64,000 nt of DNA from Pedobacter antarcticus. Lineage in GTDB: Bacteria; Bacteroidota; Bacteroidia; Sphingobacteriales; Sphingobacteriaceae. This document shows, one piece after another, positions 26,902 through 37,070 of the stretch (position 1 is its first letter; each line of letters begins with the position of its first letter). The stretch covers positions 186,001-250,000 of the forward strand of contig NZ_FONS01000002.1 of the NCBI RefSeq assembly GCF_900112985.1, written 5' to 3'. A program made the translations under genes and the position numbers. A model generated the notes under the pieces. That model saw nothing but the letters and a program-made list of their open reading frames with translations, made no database searches and had not been told where the DNA came from.

Positions 26902-28329
26902 ATGGGATGTGGAAGTTGTTCTACTGGTGGCGGTTGCGCCCCTTCCGGCTGCAAAAGTAATGGCTCATGCCTTACAGGAGGCTGCCAGAAAATGGAAGTA
27001 TACGATTGGCTGTCCAACCTGGACATGCCCTCAAATTATAAACCTTTTCAGGTTATCGAAGTAAAGTTTAAAGGCGCGAGAAAAGAGTTTTATCTGAATA
27101 ATGATAATATTTATCTTGAAATAGGTGAACTTATCGCGGTAGAGGGATCTACCGGCGGGTATGATATCGGACACGTTTCCTTAACCGGTGAGCTGGTCAG
27201 AATGCAAATGAAAAGGCGTAAAACACCTCTTGATCAGGTAACCAGAAAGATTTACAGGAAGGCGACTGAAGCTGACGTCGAAAAGTGGAAAATCGCGAAG
27301 GATCTGGAGTGGGAAACTATGCATAAGGCCAGAACGCTTGCGCTGGATCTGCGCCTGTCTATGAAGATTAGTGATGTTGATTATCAGGGAGATAAAACAA
27401 AGGCGACTTTCTTTTATACAGCAGAAGGTCGTGTAGATTTTCGTGAACTGATCAAAAAAATGGCAGAAACTTTCCGTATCCGCATAGAGATGCGTCAAAT
27501 TGGTATGCGTCAGGAAGCAGGCCGTTTAGGTGGTATCGGTTCTTGCGGAAGGGAGTTGTGCTGTTCTACATGGCTTACAAACTTTAAAACCGTTTCTACT
27601 GCTGCTGCCAGATATCAAAATCTTTCTCTGAATACCTTAAAGCTTGCCGGACAATGTGGTAAGTTGAAATGTTGCCTCAATTATGAATTGGATACTTATC
27701 TGGATGCTTTAAAGGATATTCCGGATCGTGTGGAGAATCTGCAGACTGAGATTGGTACCGCAAGGCACCAAAAAACCGACATTTTCAAGAAAATCATGTG
27801 GTTCTGCTATCCGAATCAGGAAGACTGGATCCCGCTTAAAGTGGATCGGGTTAAAGAGATTATGGCCATGAATAAAAAAGGTCAGAAACCAAATAATCTG
27901 AAAGATGAGGCTGTTGAATTAGCTGCGGCAGTATTGGTGGAAAAAATACCGGATTATGAGAATGTGGTTGGTCAGGATAGTTTAACACGTCTGGATGACA
28001 AGCCGAAAAATAAAAACAACAGAAATAATAATAAGAATAAGCAAGCTACGGCGCCGAAAGGTGAACGCCCTGTAAAAGGACCGCTACCTGCAGGTAAAAA
28101 GCCAGCACAACCGGCAAAAACCGCTGAAAATCGTAATGCTGAGAACAAAAGCACGGAGAATAGGAAACCGGCAGAGAATCGTAAACCTGCAGAACCTAAA
28201 AAAATAACTGAAGCTGTGCAAGCAGAAGATGGAACGGTAGCAAAGTCTGCCGGAAACAGGAATAACCGCAACAGGAATAACCGAAGAAGGAACAAAGCAA
28301 CGGATAAACCTAAAAATGAAGATCAATAA
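26902..28329 (+). CDS. PSP1-domain protein (YaaT/RicT-like) with Cys-rich N terminus
   Basis: A 475-aa protein. The first 30 residues are Cys/Gly-rich (MGCGSCSTGGG, then CLTGGCQ). The central PSP1 domain (about 45-290) contains RQIGMRQEAGRLGGIGSCGR and CGKLKCCLNYE; in RicT these Cys residues take part in Fe-S binding and RNA-maturation complexes. The last about 120 residues are a low-complexity Asn/Lys/Pro/Ala tail. It follows holB by 2 bp. Its 3' end overlaps gldH by 14 bp, which fits coupling. Confidence 0.87.
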   Translation: MGCGSCSTGGGCAPSGCKSNGSCLTGGCQKMEVYDWLSNLDMPSNYKPFQVIEVKFKGARKEFYLNNDNIYLEIGELIAVEGSTGGYDIGHVSLTGELVRMQMKRRKTPLDQVTRKIYRKATEADVEKWKIAKDLEWETMHKARTLALDLRLSMKISDVDYQGDKTKATFFYTAEGRVDFRELIKKMAETFRIRIEMRQIGMRQEAGRLGGIGSCGRELCCSTWLTNFKTVSTAAARYQNLSLNTLKLAGQCGKLKCCLNYELDTYLDALKDIPDRVENLQTEIGTARHQKTDIFKKIMWFCYPNQEDWIPLKVDRVKEIMAMNKKGQKPNNLKDEAVELAAAVLVEKIPDYENVVGQDSLTRLDDKPKNKNNRNNNKNKQATAPKGERPVKGPLPAGKKPAQPAKTAENRNAENKSTENRKPAENRKPAEPKKITEAVQAEDGTVAKSAGNRNNRNRNNRRRNKATDKPKNEDQ

Positions 28330-28789
28330 CTGGTTTTTTTGCTTGTTTGCAGGGTTGCTATTTTCTATCGTGAGCGGGTGCCATACGGATAACCTGGTTG
28401 ATACGAATGAAAGGCTGCCTGAACGCAACTGGAGTTATGTGAAAAAGATAAAAGCTATTGCCGCGATAAAGGATCCGGCAATAGCCTATAATATACGCTT
28501 CAAATTAAGAATTACAGCGGATTACAGCTATTCGAATATCTATATACTGATGCATCTGACGGGGCCCGATCATAAAAAAGTGACCCGCAGGTACGAATAC
28601 CGTCTCGCAGAGAAAGATGGACGTTGGCGAGGGACCGGTTCCGGTAACCTTTATACTTATGAACTTCCTTTATTAACGGATTATCATTTTGCCCAGACTG
28701 GTAATTACACAATCGAGATTGAACAGAATATGCGCGACAATCCTCTTAAAGAGATAAGTGACGCCGGTATTAGTGTCTCTTTAAAATAA
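28316..28789 (+). CDS. gldH: Gliding motility lipoprotein GldH
   Basis: A 157-aa lipoprotein with signal peptide and lipobox (LFSIVSGC). The body fits GldH: residues 38 onward read ERNWSYVKKIKAIAAIKDP and YSNIYILMHLTGPDHKKV. GldH belongs to the Bacteroidota gliding/type IX secretion gene set, though its precise role is not settled and it also occurs in non-gliding species. It overlaps the PSP1 gene by 14 bp and converges on murF with a 9-bp overlap. Confidence 0.85.
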   Translation: MKINNWFFCLFAGLLFSIVSGCHTDNLVDTNERLPERNWSYVKKIKAIAAIKDPAIAYNIRFKLRITADYSYSNIYILMHLTGPDHKKVTRRYEYRLAEKDGRWRGTGSGNLYTYELPLLTDYHFAQTGNYTIEIEQNMRDNPLKEISDAGISVSLK

Positions 28790-30085
28790 TGGCAGCAGCT
28801 TTTCGAGCGCCATTCCTCTAGAACCTTTTAAAAGAATGAGACTTTCTGACTCTGGATTTGCTGTAAGCCACCGGACTGCTTCTTCTGGTGTTTTAAAATA
28901 GTGATTTTCGGGAGTGGTGTTATCTGCATTATAAAACATCTGCCCAATAAATATGACTTGACTGAATCCTGCAGTAGTTGCCAGTTTCGCGATACGCAGG
29001 TGCTGTTCGGTTGATTCATTACCTAGCTCGAACATATCTCCCAGAATTGCTGTCTTTTTGCTGGCATCCATAGTTTTCAGGTTCTGGATTGCAGCCTCCA
29101 TACTGCTTGGGTTGGCATTATAAAAATCGCAAATCACAGTGTTCGTTCCTGTCTTTAATAATTGAGACCGGTTATTTACTGGAGTATAACCAGATAATCC
29201 CATGTTAATTTGTGCTGGCTCCAGGCCGAATGTTGTTCCTATTATAATAGCTGCGAGTATATTCTCAAAATTATAGGCGCCGGTCAATTGCGTTTGTACT
29301 TTATAATCAGAGCCTTCTTTTTGCCAAGCTAAAGCAAGGGTGGGGGCTGACTGAGTTAATTTTCCAGAGATCAGATTACCCTCTTTTTGGCCATAACTAA
29401 TTATTTCTTCAAGACCGTTCCGCTGAGCCATTTCTGTGATTTCGGGATTGTCCTGATTAATAAAGGCAATTCCATCATGAGCTTTAAGGTAGCCGAATAA
29501 TTCTGCTTTTCCCTTTTTAACACCTTCAAAGCCACCAAATCCATCTAGATGCGCCATTCCAATATTAGTGATGAGGCCGTGGGTTGGCTGAGCAATCTCA
29601 CATAAAAATGCAATCTCTTGCTGGTGGTTCGCACCCATTTCTATAACTGCAATTTCGGTATCCGGTTTTATTGCGAGTAAAGATAGCGGAACCCCAATAT
29701 GGTTATTCAGGTTTCCACTGGTTGCAAATGTTTGGTATTTAACCTGCAGTACTGCTCTGATCAATTCTTTTGTAGTCGTTTTTCCATTACTCCCCGTTAA
29801 TCCAATCACTGGTATATTTAAATGGCTGCGGTGAAGTTTGGCTAAATCCTGTAGTGTTTGCAGAACGTCGGGCACTAATATGTATTGTGCGGTGAGCTGA
29901 TAGGCGGGTTCATCTATAATTGCATACGCTGCCCCTTGCTCCAGCGCTTTAGCTGCAAAGTCATTTGCATTGAATTTATCTCCTTTTAACGCAAAAAACA
30001 GGCAGCCTGGAGTTATTCTCCTGGTGTCTGTGCAAATTTCAGGGTGAGAAAGGTAATGCTGATAAAGGACTTCAAGCTGTGACAT
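28781..30085 (-). CDS. murF: UDP-N-acetylmuramoyl-tripeptide--D-alanyl-D-alanine ligase
   Basis: The last cytoplasmic amino-acid ligase of peptidoglycan precursor synthesis, adding D-Ala-D-Ala. The 434-aa protein has the N-terminal UDP-binding region (CTDTRRITPGCLFFALKG), the ATP loop GLTGSNGKTTTKELI, the NLNNHIGVPLSLL and EMGANHQQEI motifs, and a C-terminal domain beginning near DFYNANPSS. It stands alone rather than in a dcw cluster. Confidence 0.95.
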   Translation of the reverse strand: MSQLEVLYQHYLSHPEICTDTRRITPGCLFFALKGDKFNANDFAAKALEQGAAYAIIDEPAYQLTAQYILVPDVLQTLQDLAKLHRSHLNIPVIGLTGSNGKTTTKELIRAVLQVKYQTFATSGNLNNHIGVPLSLLAIKPDTEIAVIEMGANHQQEIAFLCEIAQPTHGLITNIGMAHLDGFGGFEGVKKGKAELFGYLKAHDGIAFINQDNPEITEMAQRNGLEEIISYGQKEGNLISGKLTQSAPTLALAWQKEGSDYKVQTQLTGAYNFENILAAIIIGTTFGLEPAQINMGLSGYTPVNNRSQLLKTGTNTVICDFYNANPSSMEAAIQNLKTMDASKKTAILGDMFELGNESTEQHLRIAKLATTAGFSQVIFIGQMFYNADNTTPENHYFKTPEEAVRWLTANPESESLILLKGSRGMALEKLLPLF

Positions 30086-30433
30086 TCGTTATGTAATTTG
30101 AAGGAGTAAAATTACATTATGGATTAGCAAGTCAAAATTATTCGTGATTTTTGTTCGTTTATTTTAATTATTTCCAGTCTAATTACCCGAATGAAATCCG
30201 TTAACTCTGTAATAGTTAGGAGATATCGGATAATAACGCAACTGATAGGTACAGTTGGTAAAGAAATCGACGAATTATTTGAAAACAATCTAAATAGATC
30301 CGGTTTTTGTAAAAACTTAGTCATAGAAAAGTCATTATTAAATCTGCGATAATCGAACTATGCGAAACCGGCAGTTGAAATGGTCTATATTTACCTTATT
30401 ATTAACTAAACAATTAACTAAATACCTAACTAC
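30086..30433. other. Intergenic leader region upstream of susC-1
   Basis: An AT-rich 348-bp spacer between the divergent murF and susC-1. Near its end it holds tattattaactaaac and further aactaaa units, which recur in front of susC-2. A 53-codon frame at 30191-30352 is open, but has no homology I recognise and no clear ribosome binding site. I see no strong TAnnTTTG promoter pair. Confidence 0.5.
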
Positions 30434-33400
30434 ATGAAAAAACTTATACTAAGTTTGTTCGTGTTGTTGTGCATGTCTGCGTTCGCAATTGCACAAGACC
30501 GAACAGTTTCTGGTACAGTCACTTCACAGGGGGATAATCTACCAATTCCCGGTGTAAGTGTTAAAATCGTCGGCGCCTCAGGTGGTGCAATAACAGGAAG
30601 TGATGGAAAATATTCAGTTAGCGTACCTTCTGGCGCTACAGCACTTCAATTTTCTTTTATCGGTTATACTACACAAAACAAGCCAATTAATTCCTCTGGT
30701 GTAATTAATGTTGCTTTAGTTGGTGACAGCCAGGGCCTCAACGAAGTTGTTGTAACGGCTTTGGGTATTAGAAGAGAGAAAAAGGCTTTGGGTTTCTCGG
30801 TAACGGAAGTTAAAGGTGATGAGCTTGCTAACGTGGGTAACCAAAATGTTTTAAACTCTATGAACGGTAAAGTTGCCGGTGTACAGGTTGTAAGCAGTGG
30901 TGGTGCTCCTGGACAAGCTGCAAGGATTGTGATCCGTGGTGGTAATAAGTCCCTTACCGGTAATAATGAGCCTTTATTTGTAATTGACGGTGTACCAATT
31001 AGTAATGCTAATGATGGTAACAGCGCGGCGAATGAAGTTGAAGGTGTCGGTACTCCTAACCGCTCTGCAGATATCAACCCTGACGATATTGAAACAATGA
31101 CGGTGCTGAAAGGTAGTGCAGCATCTGTACTATATGGTAATAGAGGATCAAATGGTGTTGTATTAATCACTACAAAATCTGGTAAAGCAAGCAAAGGAAA
31201 ACCTGTAATTACTTTCAACAGTAATTTTGCACTTGACAACGCTATTAACCTACCTGAATTTCAAACAGAGTTTGCTCAGGGTACAAACGGAGTTTACCAA
31301 GAGGGCGTTTCTCGTTCATTCGGTCCACGAATTGCTGGACAAGAAGTTAAGAGTAATGCTGCTGGAAAAAATGTAACGTTACAAGCTTTTGATCCGAGAA
31401 AAGATTTCTTAAGAACCGGTAGCTTAATTAACACCAATTTATCAATTGCGCAGTCTACAGAGAAAAGTGACTATTATTTTTCGGCCGGTCAGTCTAAACA
31501 AGAGTCTATTGTACCTAACCAAGGGTTCAATAAAGCGAATGTTCGTTTAAATATGAACAATAAAATTTCTGAGAAGCTTTCATTCGGTGTAAATGTTGGT
31601 TATACAAGGAGCTGGGGTGATGTTCCGTCCTTAGGACAAAGTGGTAGCAATCCATTTTTTGCTTTATTTGGAATGCCCGTTTCCTGGAACCTTAAAGGTT
31701 ACGGATATGAGCGCGAAGATGGTTCACAGATTAACTTCCGCGGTGGTGCTTTCGATAACCCACTTTGGACAGTCAATAAAACATTTAATAATACACAAAC
31801 AGATCGTCTGACAGGCGCTGTAAATGCTGCCTATAAAGCGAATGATTGGTTGGATTTTTCTTACCGTTTAGGTAATGATTACTATAATGACATCAGCAAG
31901 TCTTTCTTCGATATCAATACTGGTAGTAATCCTAACGGCGCGTTGACAAATACTAACACTTACCGCCAAGAACTGACTTCAACTTTCTTAATCAATATCA
32001 ATAAGAGAATATCTGAGGATTTTAATTTTTCAGCTACATTAGGACAGGATTATAATCAACGTAAATCACGCATTTATCAACAAATCGGTACTGCATTGTC
32101 ATTGCCTAGTATTACTACAATGAATAATGTGGCTGCTTTCAGTCCTGATTACGAGTATACCAGTTTGAGAAGAACAATTGGTGCTTTTGCTGATTTAAAG
32201 TTCGACTATAAAAACTTTCTATTCTTGAATATTACAGGCAGAAATGAATGGTCTTCTACATTACCAATTAATAACAGAACATATTTCTACCCTGGGATAA
32301 ATACTGCTTTTGTCTTTAACGAGGTTCTGGGCATTAATCCAGATATATTGTCATTCGGTAAAATTAGGGCAGGTTTTGCAAAAACCACAAGAGATGCAGA
32401 TCCATATCAAATTTATAACACTTACGCTAAATCGTCATTCGGAGACGGTTTTACTGATGGTGTTGAGTTTCCATTTGGTGCAACTCCTGGTTTCACTGTT
32501 TCGGACCTTGTTCGAAATGCGAATTTGAAACCAGAGTCTACTAAAGAATTTGAATTTGGTACAGAACTACGTTTCCTGAAAAACCGTATTGGTTTAGACG
32601 TGACGTATTTTGAGAATAAAAATACAGACGGTATTGTAGCGGTTGATATTTCTCCGGCTACAGGGTTTACTAATGCTGTATTGAATTCAGGAGTGACACG
32701 TGCAAGAGGTATTGAAATCGGGTTAAATGCATCCCCTTTCAGATCCGCTGATTTTAGCTGGGATATCAATGTAACCTTCAGTAGAATCAGATCTAAAATA
32801 TTGGAAACTTATCCAGGTATTGATAAATTCTATTTGGGTGGTTTTAGTGGTAACCCTGCGATTTACGCTGTTAAAGGCGAAAGATATGGTTCGATCATTG
32901 GTACTGGATATGCAAGGGATGAGCAAGGTAGAGTTATTACTGACGACGATGGTTTACCAACGTTTGTCGATGGTATGAATCTTGGTCATACAGAAGCGGA
33001 CTGGACTGGTGGTATCAGAAATAGTTTCAAATATAAAGGAATCGGTTTTGATTTCTTAGTTGACACCAGACAAGGTGGTTTCATGTACAACGGTACCGAA
33101 GAAAGTCTTGACTTTTACGGTGTAACTAAAGGTACAGCTGATAGGGAAAAAGATTTTGTTTTCCCTGGAGTAAACGAAAACTCAGGCCAGCCTAACGGTG
33201 TCGTGATAAAGAAAGACGGCGACTATTATTCATTCGCTCAAGGTAACGAAGAGTATGTTTATAAAAATAACTGGGTTAAACTGAGAGAAGCAAACTTAAA
33301 CTACACATTCAACCTGAATAAGGAAAAAAGTATTAAGTCGTTAACTGTCGGCGTTTATGGTCGTAATTTATTCATCTGGACGCACGTTCCACATGTAGAT

Positions 33401-33502
33401 CCAGAATCTAGTTCTTTTGGAACTGGTAACGGTCAGGGCGCGACAAGATTCGCTTTCCCTACAACCAGAAGTTTTGGTTTGAACTTAAAAGCGGTATTTT
33501 AA
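30434..33502 (+). CDS. SusC/RagA-family TonB-linked outer membrane transporter 1
   Basis: TonB-dependent outer-membrane barrel of 1022 aa that, with its SusD partner, imports glycans or peptides. A signal peptide (LILSLFVLLCMSAFAIAQ) is followed by the CarboxypepD_reg-like domain (VSGTVTSQGDNLPIPGVSV). The TonB-box-like LNEVVVTALG and the plug domain come next (RIVIRGGNKSLTGNNEPLFVIDGVP). The SusC motif is degenerate here as LYGNRGSNGVVLITTKSG. The barrel ends in an aromatic (KAVF). It forms a pair with the SusD-like gene 80 bp downstream; no glycosidase or peptidase is adjacent, so the substrate is unknown. Confidence 0.93.
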   Translation: MKKLILSLFVLLCMSAFAIAQDRTVSGTVTSQGDNLPIPGVSVKIVGASGGAITGSDGKYSVSVPSGATALQFSFIGYTTQNKPINSSGVINVALVGDSQGLNEVVVTALGIRREKKALGFSVTEVKGDELANVGNQNVLNSMNGKVAGVQVVSSGGAPGQAARIVIRGGNKSLTGNNEPLFVIDGVPISNANDGNSAANEVEGVGTPNRSADINPDDIETMTVLKGSAASVLYGNRGSNGVVLITTKSGKASKGKPVITFNSNFALDNAINLPEFQTEFAQGTNGVYQEGVSRSFGPRIAGQEVKSNAAGKNVTLQAFDPRKDFLRTGSLINTNLSIAQSTEKSDYYFSAGQSKQESIVPNQGFNKANVRLNMNNKISEKLSFGVNVGYTRSWGDVPSLGQSGSNPFFALFGMPVSWNLKGYGYEREDGSQINFRGGAFDNPLWTVNKTFNNTQTDRLTGAVNAAYKANDWLDFSYRLGNDYYNDISKSFFDINTGSNPNGALTNTNTYRQELTSTFLININKRISEDFNFSATLGQDYNQRKSRIYQQIGTALSLPSITTMNNVAAFSPDYEYTSLRRTIGAFADLKFDYKNFLFLNITGRNEWSSTLPINNRTYFYPGINTAFVFNEVLGINPDILSFGKIRAGFAKTTRDADPYQIYNTYAKSSFGDGFTDGVEFPFGATPGFTVSDLVRNANLKPESTKEFEFGTELRFLKNRIGLDVTYFENKNTDGIVAVDISPATGFTNAVLNSGVTRARGIEIGLNASPFRSADFSWDINVTFSRIRSKILETYPGIDKFYLGGFSGNPAIYAVKGERYGSIIGTGYARDEQGRVITDDDGLPTFVDGMNLGHTEADWTGGIRNSFKYKGIGFDFLVDTRQGGFMYNGTEESLDFYGVTKGTADREKDFVFPGVNENSGQPNGVVIKKDGDYYSFAQGNEEYVYKNNWVKLREANLNYTFNLNKEKSIKSLTVGVYGRNLFIWTHVPHVDPESSSFGTGNGQGATRFAFPTTRSFGLNLKAVF

Positions 33503-33582
33503 TTAGGATAAGAAAATCAGGACGATCTGCTTTCCGCAGGCTGTCCTGATACTCATCACCTATAAATAAAAAATGTATTCTA

Positions 33583-35037
33583 ATGAAAAAAAATTCAACA
33601 TATAACTTTTTAAGCATGAAGGCTATGGCCATCAGCTTAATGGTCCTTTTGATCAGTGTTTCTTCCTGTAAAAAAGGTTTGGATATTAATATCGATCCAA
33701 ATAATCCAACTGATGTTCCATTGAAAACAGTTCTACCATCAGCACAGGCTAATTTAGCTTACACACTGGGTGGGTCTATCAATAGAATCGGCGGTTCAAT
33801 AATTCAACATTATTCTGGCCACAGAAATCAACCTCTTGAATATAATAGGTTTGATCTGACTCCGGCAACTACAGATAATATCTGGAGCTCGATGTATGCA
33901 GGTGTTCTAGAAGATTTATCAAATATTACAACAAAGGGAACTGAGGGTGGAGATCTTGTATACGTTGGTGTTGCAAAGATTTTAAGTGCATATACCTACA
34001 GTATTCTGACAGATTCTTACGGAGATATTCCCTTTTCGAACGCTTTAGGGGGAGTAGAAATCATTAACCCTGCATACGATACACAAGAGTCTATCTATCC
34101 GCAATTGATCACTATGTTAGATGAAGGTATCGCGGCTGTAAAATCGGGTTCAGGTAGTGAGAAACCTGGTTTGGATGATTTAATCTTCGGCGGCGACGTA
34201 GTAAAATGGGAACGATTCGCTAATACCTTAAAGCTAAGGTTACTGAATCACACGAGTAAAGTGAATGCAGGTGCTGCGCTGGCTTTCCTGAACACTAGTC
34301 CTATATTAATGACTTCAAATGCAGATAATGGTGCTTTTGGATTCGGAACTACAGCATCTACATCTAATCCGATTTATCAATTTGATGTTATATCTGGTAG
34401 AAATGACAATGCTATTTCTTCAACGCTAATCAACAAAATGAAAGGTTTGAATGATCCAAGGATCTCTGCATTTTTCTATCCTGTTAAAAAAGGGGCGTTA
34501 GCAGGTCAATATTTGGGTAATGTTCCCGGTGGCGATAATGATGATTCTGGTGAATCTAAATTTTCAAGGGTTGGTGCAGCTTATGCTGCTACTGATGCTC
34601 CAGTAGTGTTCTTGAGTTATGCTGAGCAAAACTTTATTATTGCTGAAGTTCAGCAGAGAGCTGGCAACAATGCTGCTGCCGGAACTGCATACAATAATGC
34701 TATTAACGCAGATTTAACTTATTTAGGTGTTTCTGCATCTGCAGCTTCAACTTATTTAGCACAGTCAACAGTGGCGTTTAACAATACGCTACAGCGTATT
34801 ATGGAGCAGAAATGGATTACGATGTTCCAAGGACCATATGAATCTTGGGTAGACTGGAGAAGAACAGGTTTCCCTGTTTTAACTCCGCCTGCTGTGAACA
34901 GAACTGGTGGTGTCTTCCCAAGAAGATTTCCTTATCCTCAATTGGAAATTAACCTGAACGGCGAAGCACTTGCTAATGGCCCAGGTATTCCAATTCCTTA
35001 CAAAACCTTCTTAACTGGAGTATGGTGGGATAAATAG
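33583..35037 (+). CDS. SusD/RagB-family nutrient-binding lipoprotein 1
   Basis: A 484-aa surface lipoprotein that caps the SusC channel. The lipobox is LISVSSC (about residues 20-26). The helical TPR-like region contains YVGVAKILSAYTYSILTDSYGDIPFSNAL, the pattern of the SusD-like_2 subfamily. The C terminus has IMEQKWITMFQGPYESWVDWRRTGFP, also typical. It is the partner of the SusC upstream and is followed by a terminator. Confidence 0.92.
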   Translation: MKKNSTYNFLSMKAMAISLMVLLISVSSCKKGLDINIDPNNPTDVPLKTVLPSAQANLAYTLGGSINRIGGSIIQHYSGHRNQPLEYNRFDLTPATTDNIWSSMYAGVLEDLSNITTKGTEGGDLVYVGVAKILSAYTYSILTDSYGDIPFSNALGGVEIINPAYDTQESIYPQLITMLDEGIAAVKSGSGSEKPGLDDLIFGGDVVKWERFANTLKLRLLNHTSKVNAGAALAFLNTSPILMTSNADNGAFGFGTTASTSNPIYQFDVISGRNDNAISSTLINKMKGLNDPRISAFFYPVKKGALAGQYLGNVPGGDNDDSGESKFSRVGAAYAATDAPVVFLSYAEQNFIIAEVQQRAGNNAAAGTAYNNAINADLTYLGVSASAASTYLAQSTVAFNNTLQRIMEQKWITMFQGPYESWVDWRRTGFPVLTPPAVNRTGGVFPRRFPYPQLEINLNGEALANGPGIPIPYKTFLTGVWWDK

Positions 35038-35079
35038 GTGGCAATACGAATATCGTCCTGAAATAGGTTGATAGATAAG

Positions 35080-35107
35080 TCCCAGTTACGAAAGTAGCTG
35101 GGATTTT
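35080..35107 (+). terminator. Terminator after the first SusC/SusD pair
   Basis: Hairpin tcccagttac-gaaa-gtagctggga, one mismatch, followed by five T's. Confidence 0.8.
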
Positions 35108-35461
35108 TGTTTACATACACTTTAGGGCACAATCGAAGTTGCTTAGGCCCAGCTGCCAATTCCACTGTCTGAGGTTAGTTCTAACCCAATACTAATTCAT
35201 CGATCAAAAGTCATAGCTGGTAGTTGTTGACCTAAAAGAAAATTTCGAATAGATGTTTTTAATTAAAATGTTACTTAGTTGTAGAATAATATTTTGATAC
35301 CTGATTCTGTTGCTTGTATATGAGTTGTTTACGTATGTTCTTCATTTTGTTGTTGTTTCTTGTTTAATATTATGGTGTAATTTTATGTAAAATAATATGA
35401 CGATATTATAATTATAAGTATATTTATTATATGTTTTTATAAATAATTTTATATTTTTTCT
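35108..35461. other. Very AT-rich spacer before a lipoprotein gene
   Basis: About 350 bp with long A/T stretches, most extreme at 35370-35461 where G and C nearly vanish. I see no open frame with coding character, no RNA gene and no clean TAnnTTTG box. Its base make-up differs from the housekeeping parts of the window and suggests that the lipoprotein locus was acquired. Confidence 0.5.
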
Positions 35462-36996
35462 ATGGATAATTTTAACTTATTAAGAAGAGTTTCTTTTGTT
35501 GCAATGGTAATTTTATGTGTAACAGGATGTAAGAATGGAAACCCACCCGAGCCAACTATTAGTTTTGATCAGGCTCTTTTAAAGAGTAATGGAAGAATGC
35601 AGATCATGAACGGGCAAGCTCCCCCGGCACTTGATTGGGAAAATATTGCCTTTATGCCTTCTCCCCCGAATGTAAATCCTATACCGGTTCCATGGCAATC
35701 GGGTTTAGGTGGGAGAAAAATTGACGACGATATAATAAATGATTATAAAAAGAAAGATGGTTGGGAGTTAGTTTATAATACATTCAATACATCTCAGGTT
35801 TACAATCCTTCATATTTCATGTTATACAATAAATACAAAGGAATAATCAGAACGTATTTTTATTTTGTCACACCGTCGGCCTATCCTTCCAGTAACATCT
35901 CATACTTGTTAACTTTACGTGGAGCAAAAGGACCCCAGTCCCCTATGTTAAATTTCGCGGCCAAAGACATAATTAAAGTTGACAGCAATACTAATGAGGT
36001 CTCTCAAATTCAGGCATACACAGTCTCTAATACAGGTTCGTGGTATGCTACGGATTTCGAACTTGCCTACGATAAAAATACTAGTTTAACAGATTTCAAT
36101 GATTTGCAATTGAACTGGTCAATCAATCCAAATACCATAAGTCAGATTACTCTTAATGGTATTGAGACAGGTACAATTTCAGGGACTGTTACGCAGAACA
36201 AACCGGAACTAATTTTTTCGGTAATTTAACGAACGCCGCAGTCGACGGTAGTATCAAAGTCGGGAGAGCAAGTGCTGACGACAGATTTAAATTTTTGAGT
36301 AATGCGATTTTGTCTAGTGTGCTTGATGCCGCCACAAGTGGTATTGGAGGATTCGTTAATGGATTTTTGAGCGGCATTATCGGTGGGGGAACGTCAACAC
36401 CCACAAGCCAGCAGATTGATCTTAAAATTAATTCGCAAATAGCAATATCAGGGACGAGCACTATTCAAAGTAATTTATTTGATAATGTCTTTGCTTTACC
36501 AGGGACATTGAACAACCGGAATAATTTGCCATTTTATCCCGAATATAATCTTCCAATGGGAATATACTATCTATCAAATGCACCGAAAGTTACATATAAG
36601 GAATTAAGTTATAACTTGGATATTCCTGCTACCTCTACCGGGGTAAGAACTAAAAGTACATTTACAATAGATGAAACTTCCTACCAGCTTGTATTTAACC
36701 CAAGCCTCTCAAGTTTTGCTGACATTCAGAATATCAGAAAAGAAGTCCTTTATTTACCGTCCGCTTCCGCTGCAAATAAAATTGACTACGAGGCGTCAGG
36801 TTTGCAAGGTGAGAATGTAGCAGGAAAAGCTATATTCAGTGCTGTAAATTATATTACACTTAAGGCTTCCAGTTCGTCTACATATTATAATGGGAACCGT
36901 ATTGTTGTACGCATTTCATTCGATGTTGTTCCAAAAAATGGGTCGCCAAGGGTGAAAATTGTCAAAACATTTAAAACGACATTACAAAAGAATTAG
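35462..36996 (+). pseudogene. Lipoprotein gene of unknown function, frame broken at a T6 run
   Basis: The first part (35462-36229, 255 aa) starts with a lipoprotein signal (lipobox VILCVTGC) and ends with ELIFSVI and TAA. The -1 frame across the same place continues without a stop as FGNLTNAAVDGSIKVGRASA into a second frame that ends at 36996. One extra T in aattttttcgg (36211-36220) would join them into one protein of about 511 aa. The second half has a Gly-rich hydrophobic patch (GIGGFVNGFLSGIIGGG) and a beta-rich end. I do not recognise the family. It may be a true frameshift, a slippage-controlled gene or a homopolymer error. Confidence 0.75.
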
Positions 36997-37040
36997 TGAT
37001 AATATTGATTAACAAGGTAGGTTTTAACAGAAATTTGTAC

Positions 37041-37067
37041 CAAGAGACGGACTTGTCCGTCTCTTTT
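37041..37067. terminator. Bidirectional terminator between convergent genes
   Basis: agagacgga-cttg-tccgtctct forms a perfect 9-bp stem with A's on one side and T's on the other, midway between the stops of the lipoprotein gene and the LD-carboxypeptidase. Confidence 0.85.
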
Positions 37068-37070
37068 AAT

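Noticed and set aside
30191..30352. 53-codon plus-strand frame before susC-1 (starts MKSVNSVIVRRYR)
   Set aside because: No ribosome binding site, no promoter box, no recognisable family, and an equally long frame on the other strand; probably chance in AT-rich DNA.
36205..36225. Programmed -1 frameshift in the lipoprotein gene
   Set aside because: The in-frame codons around the T6 run (cta-att-ttt-tcg) do not form a proper slippery heptamer; a one-base indel or slippage is simpler.
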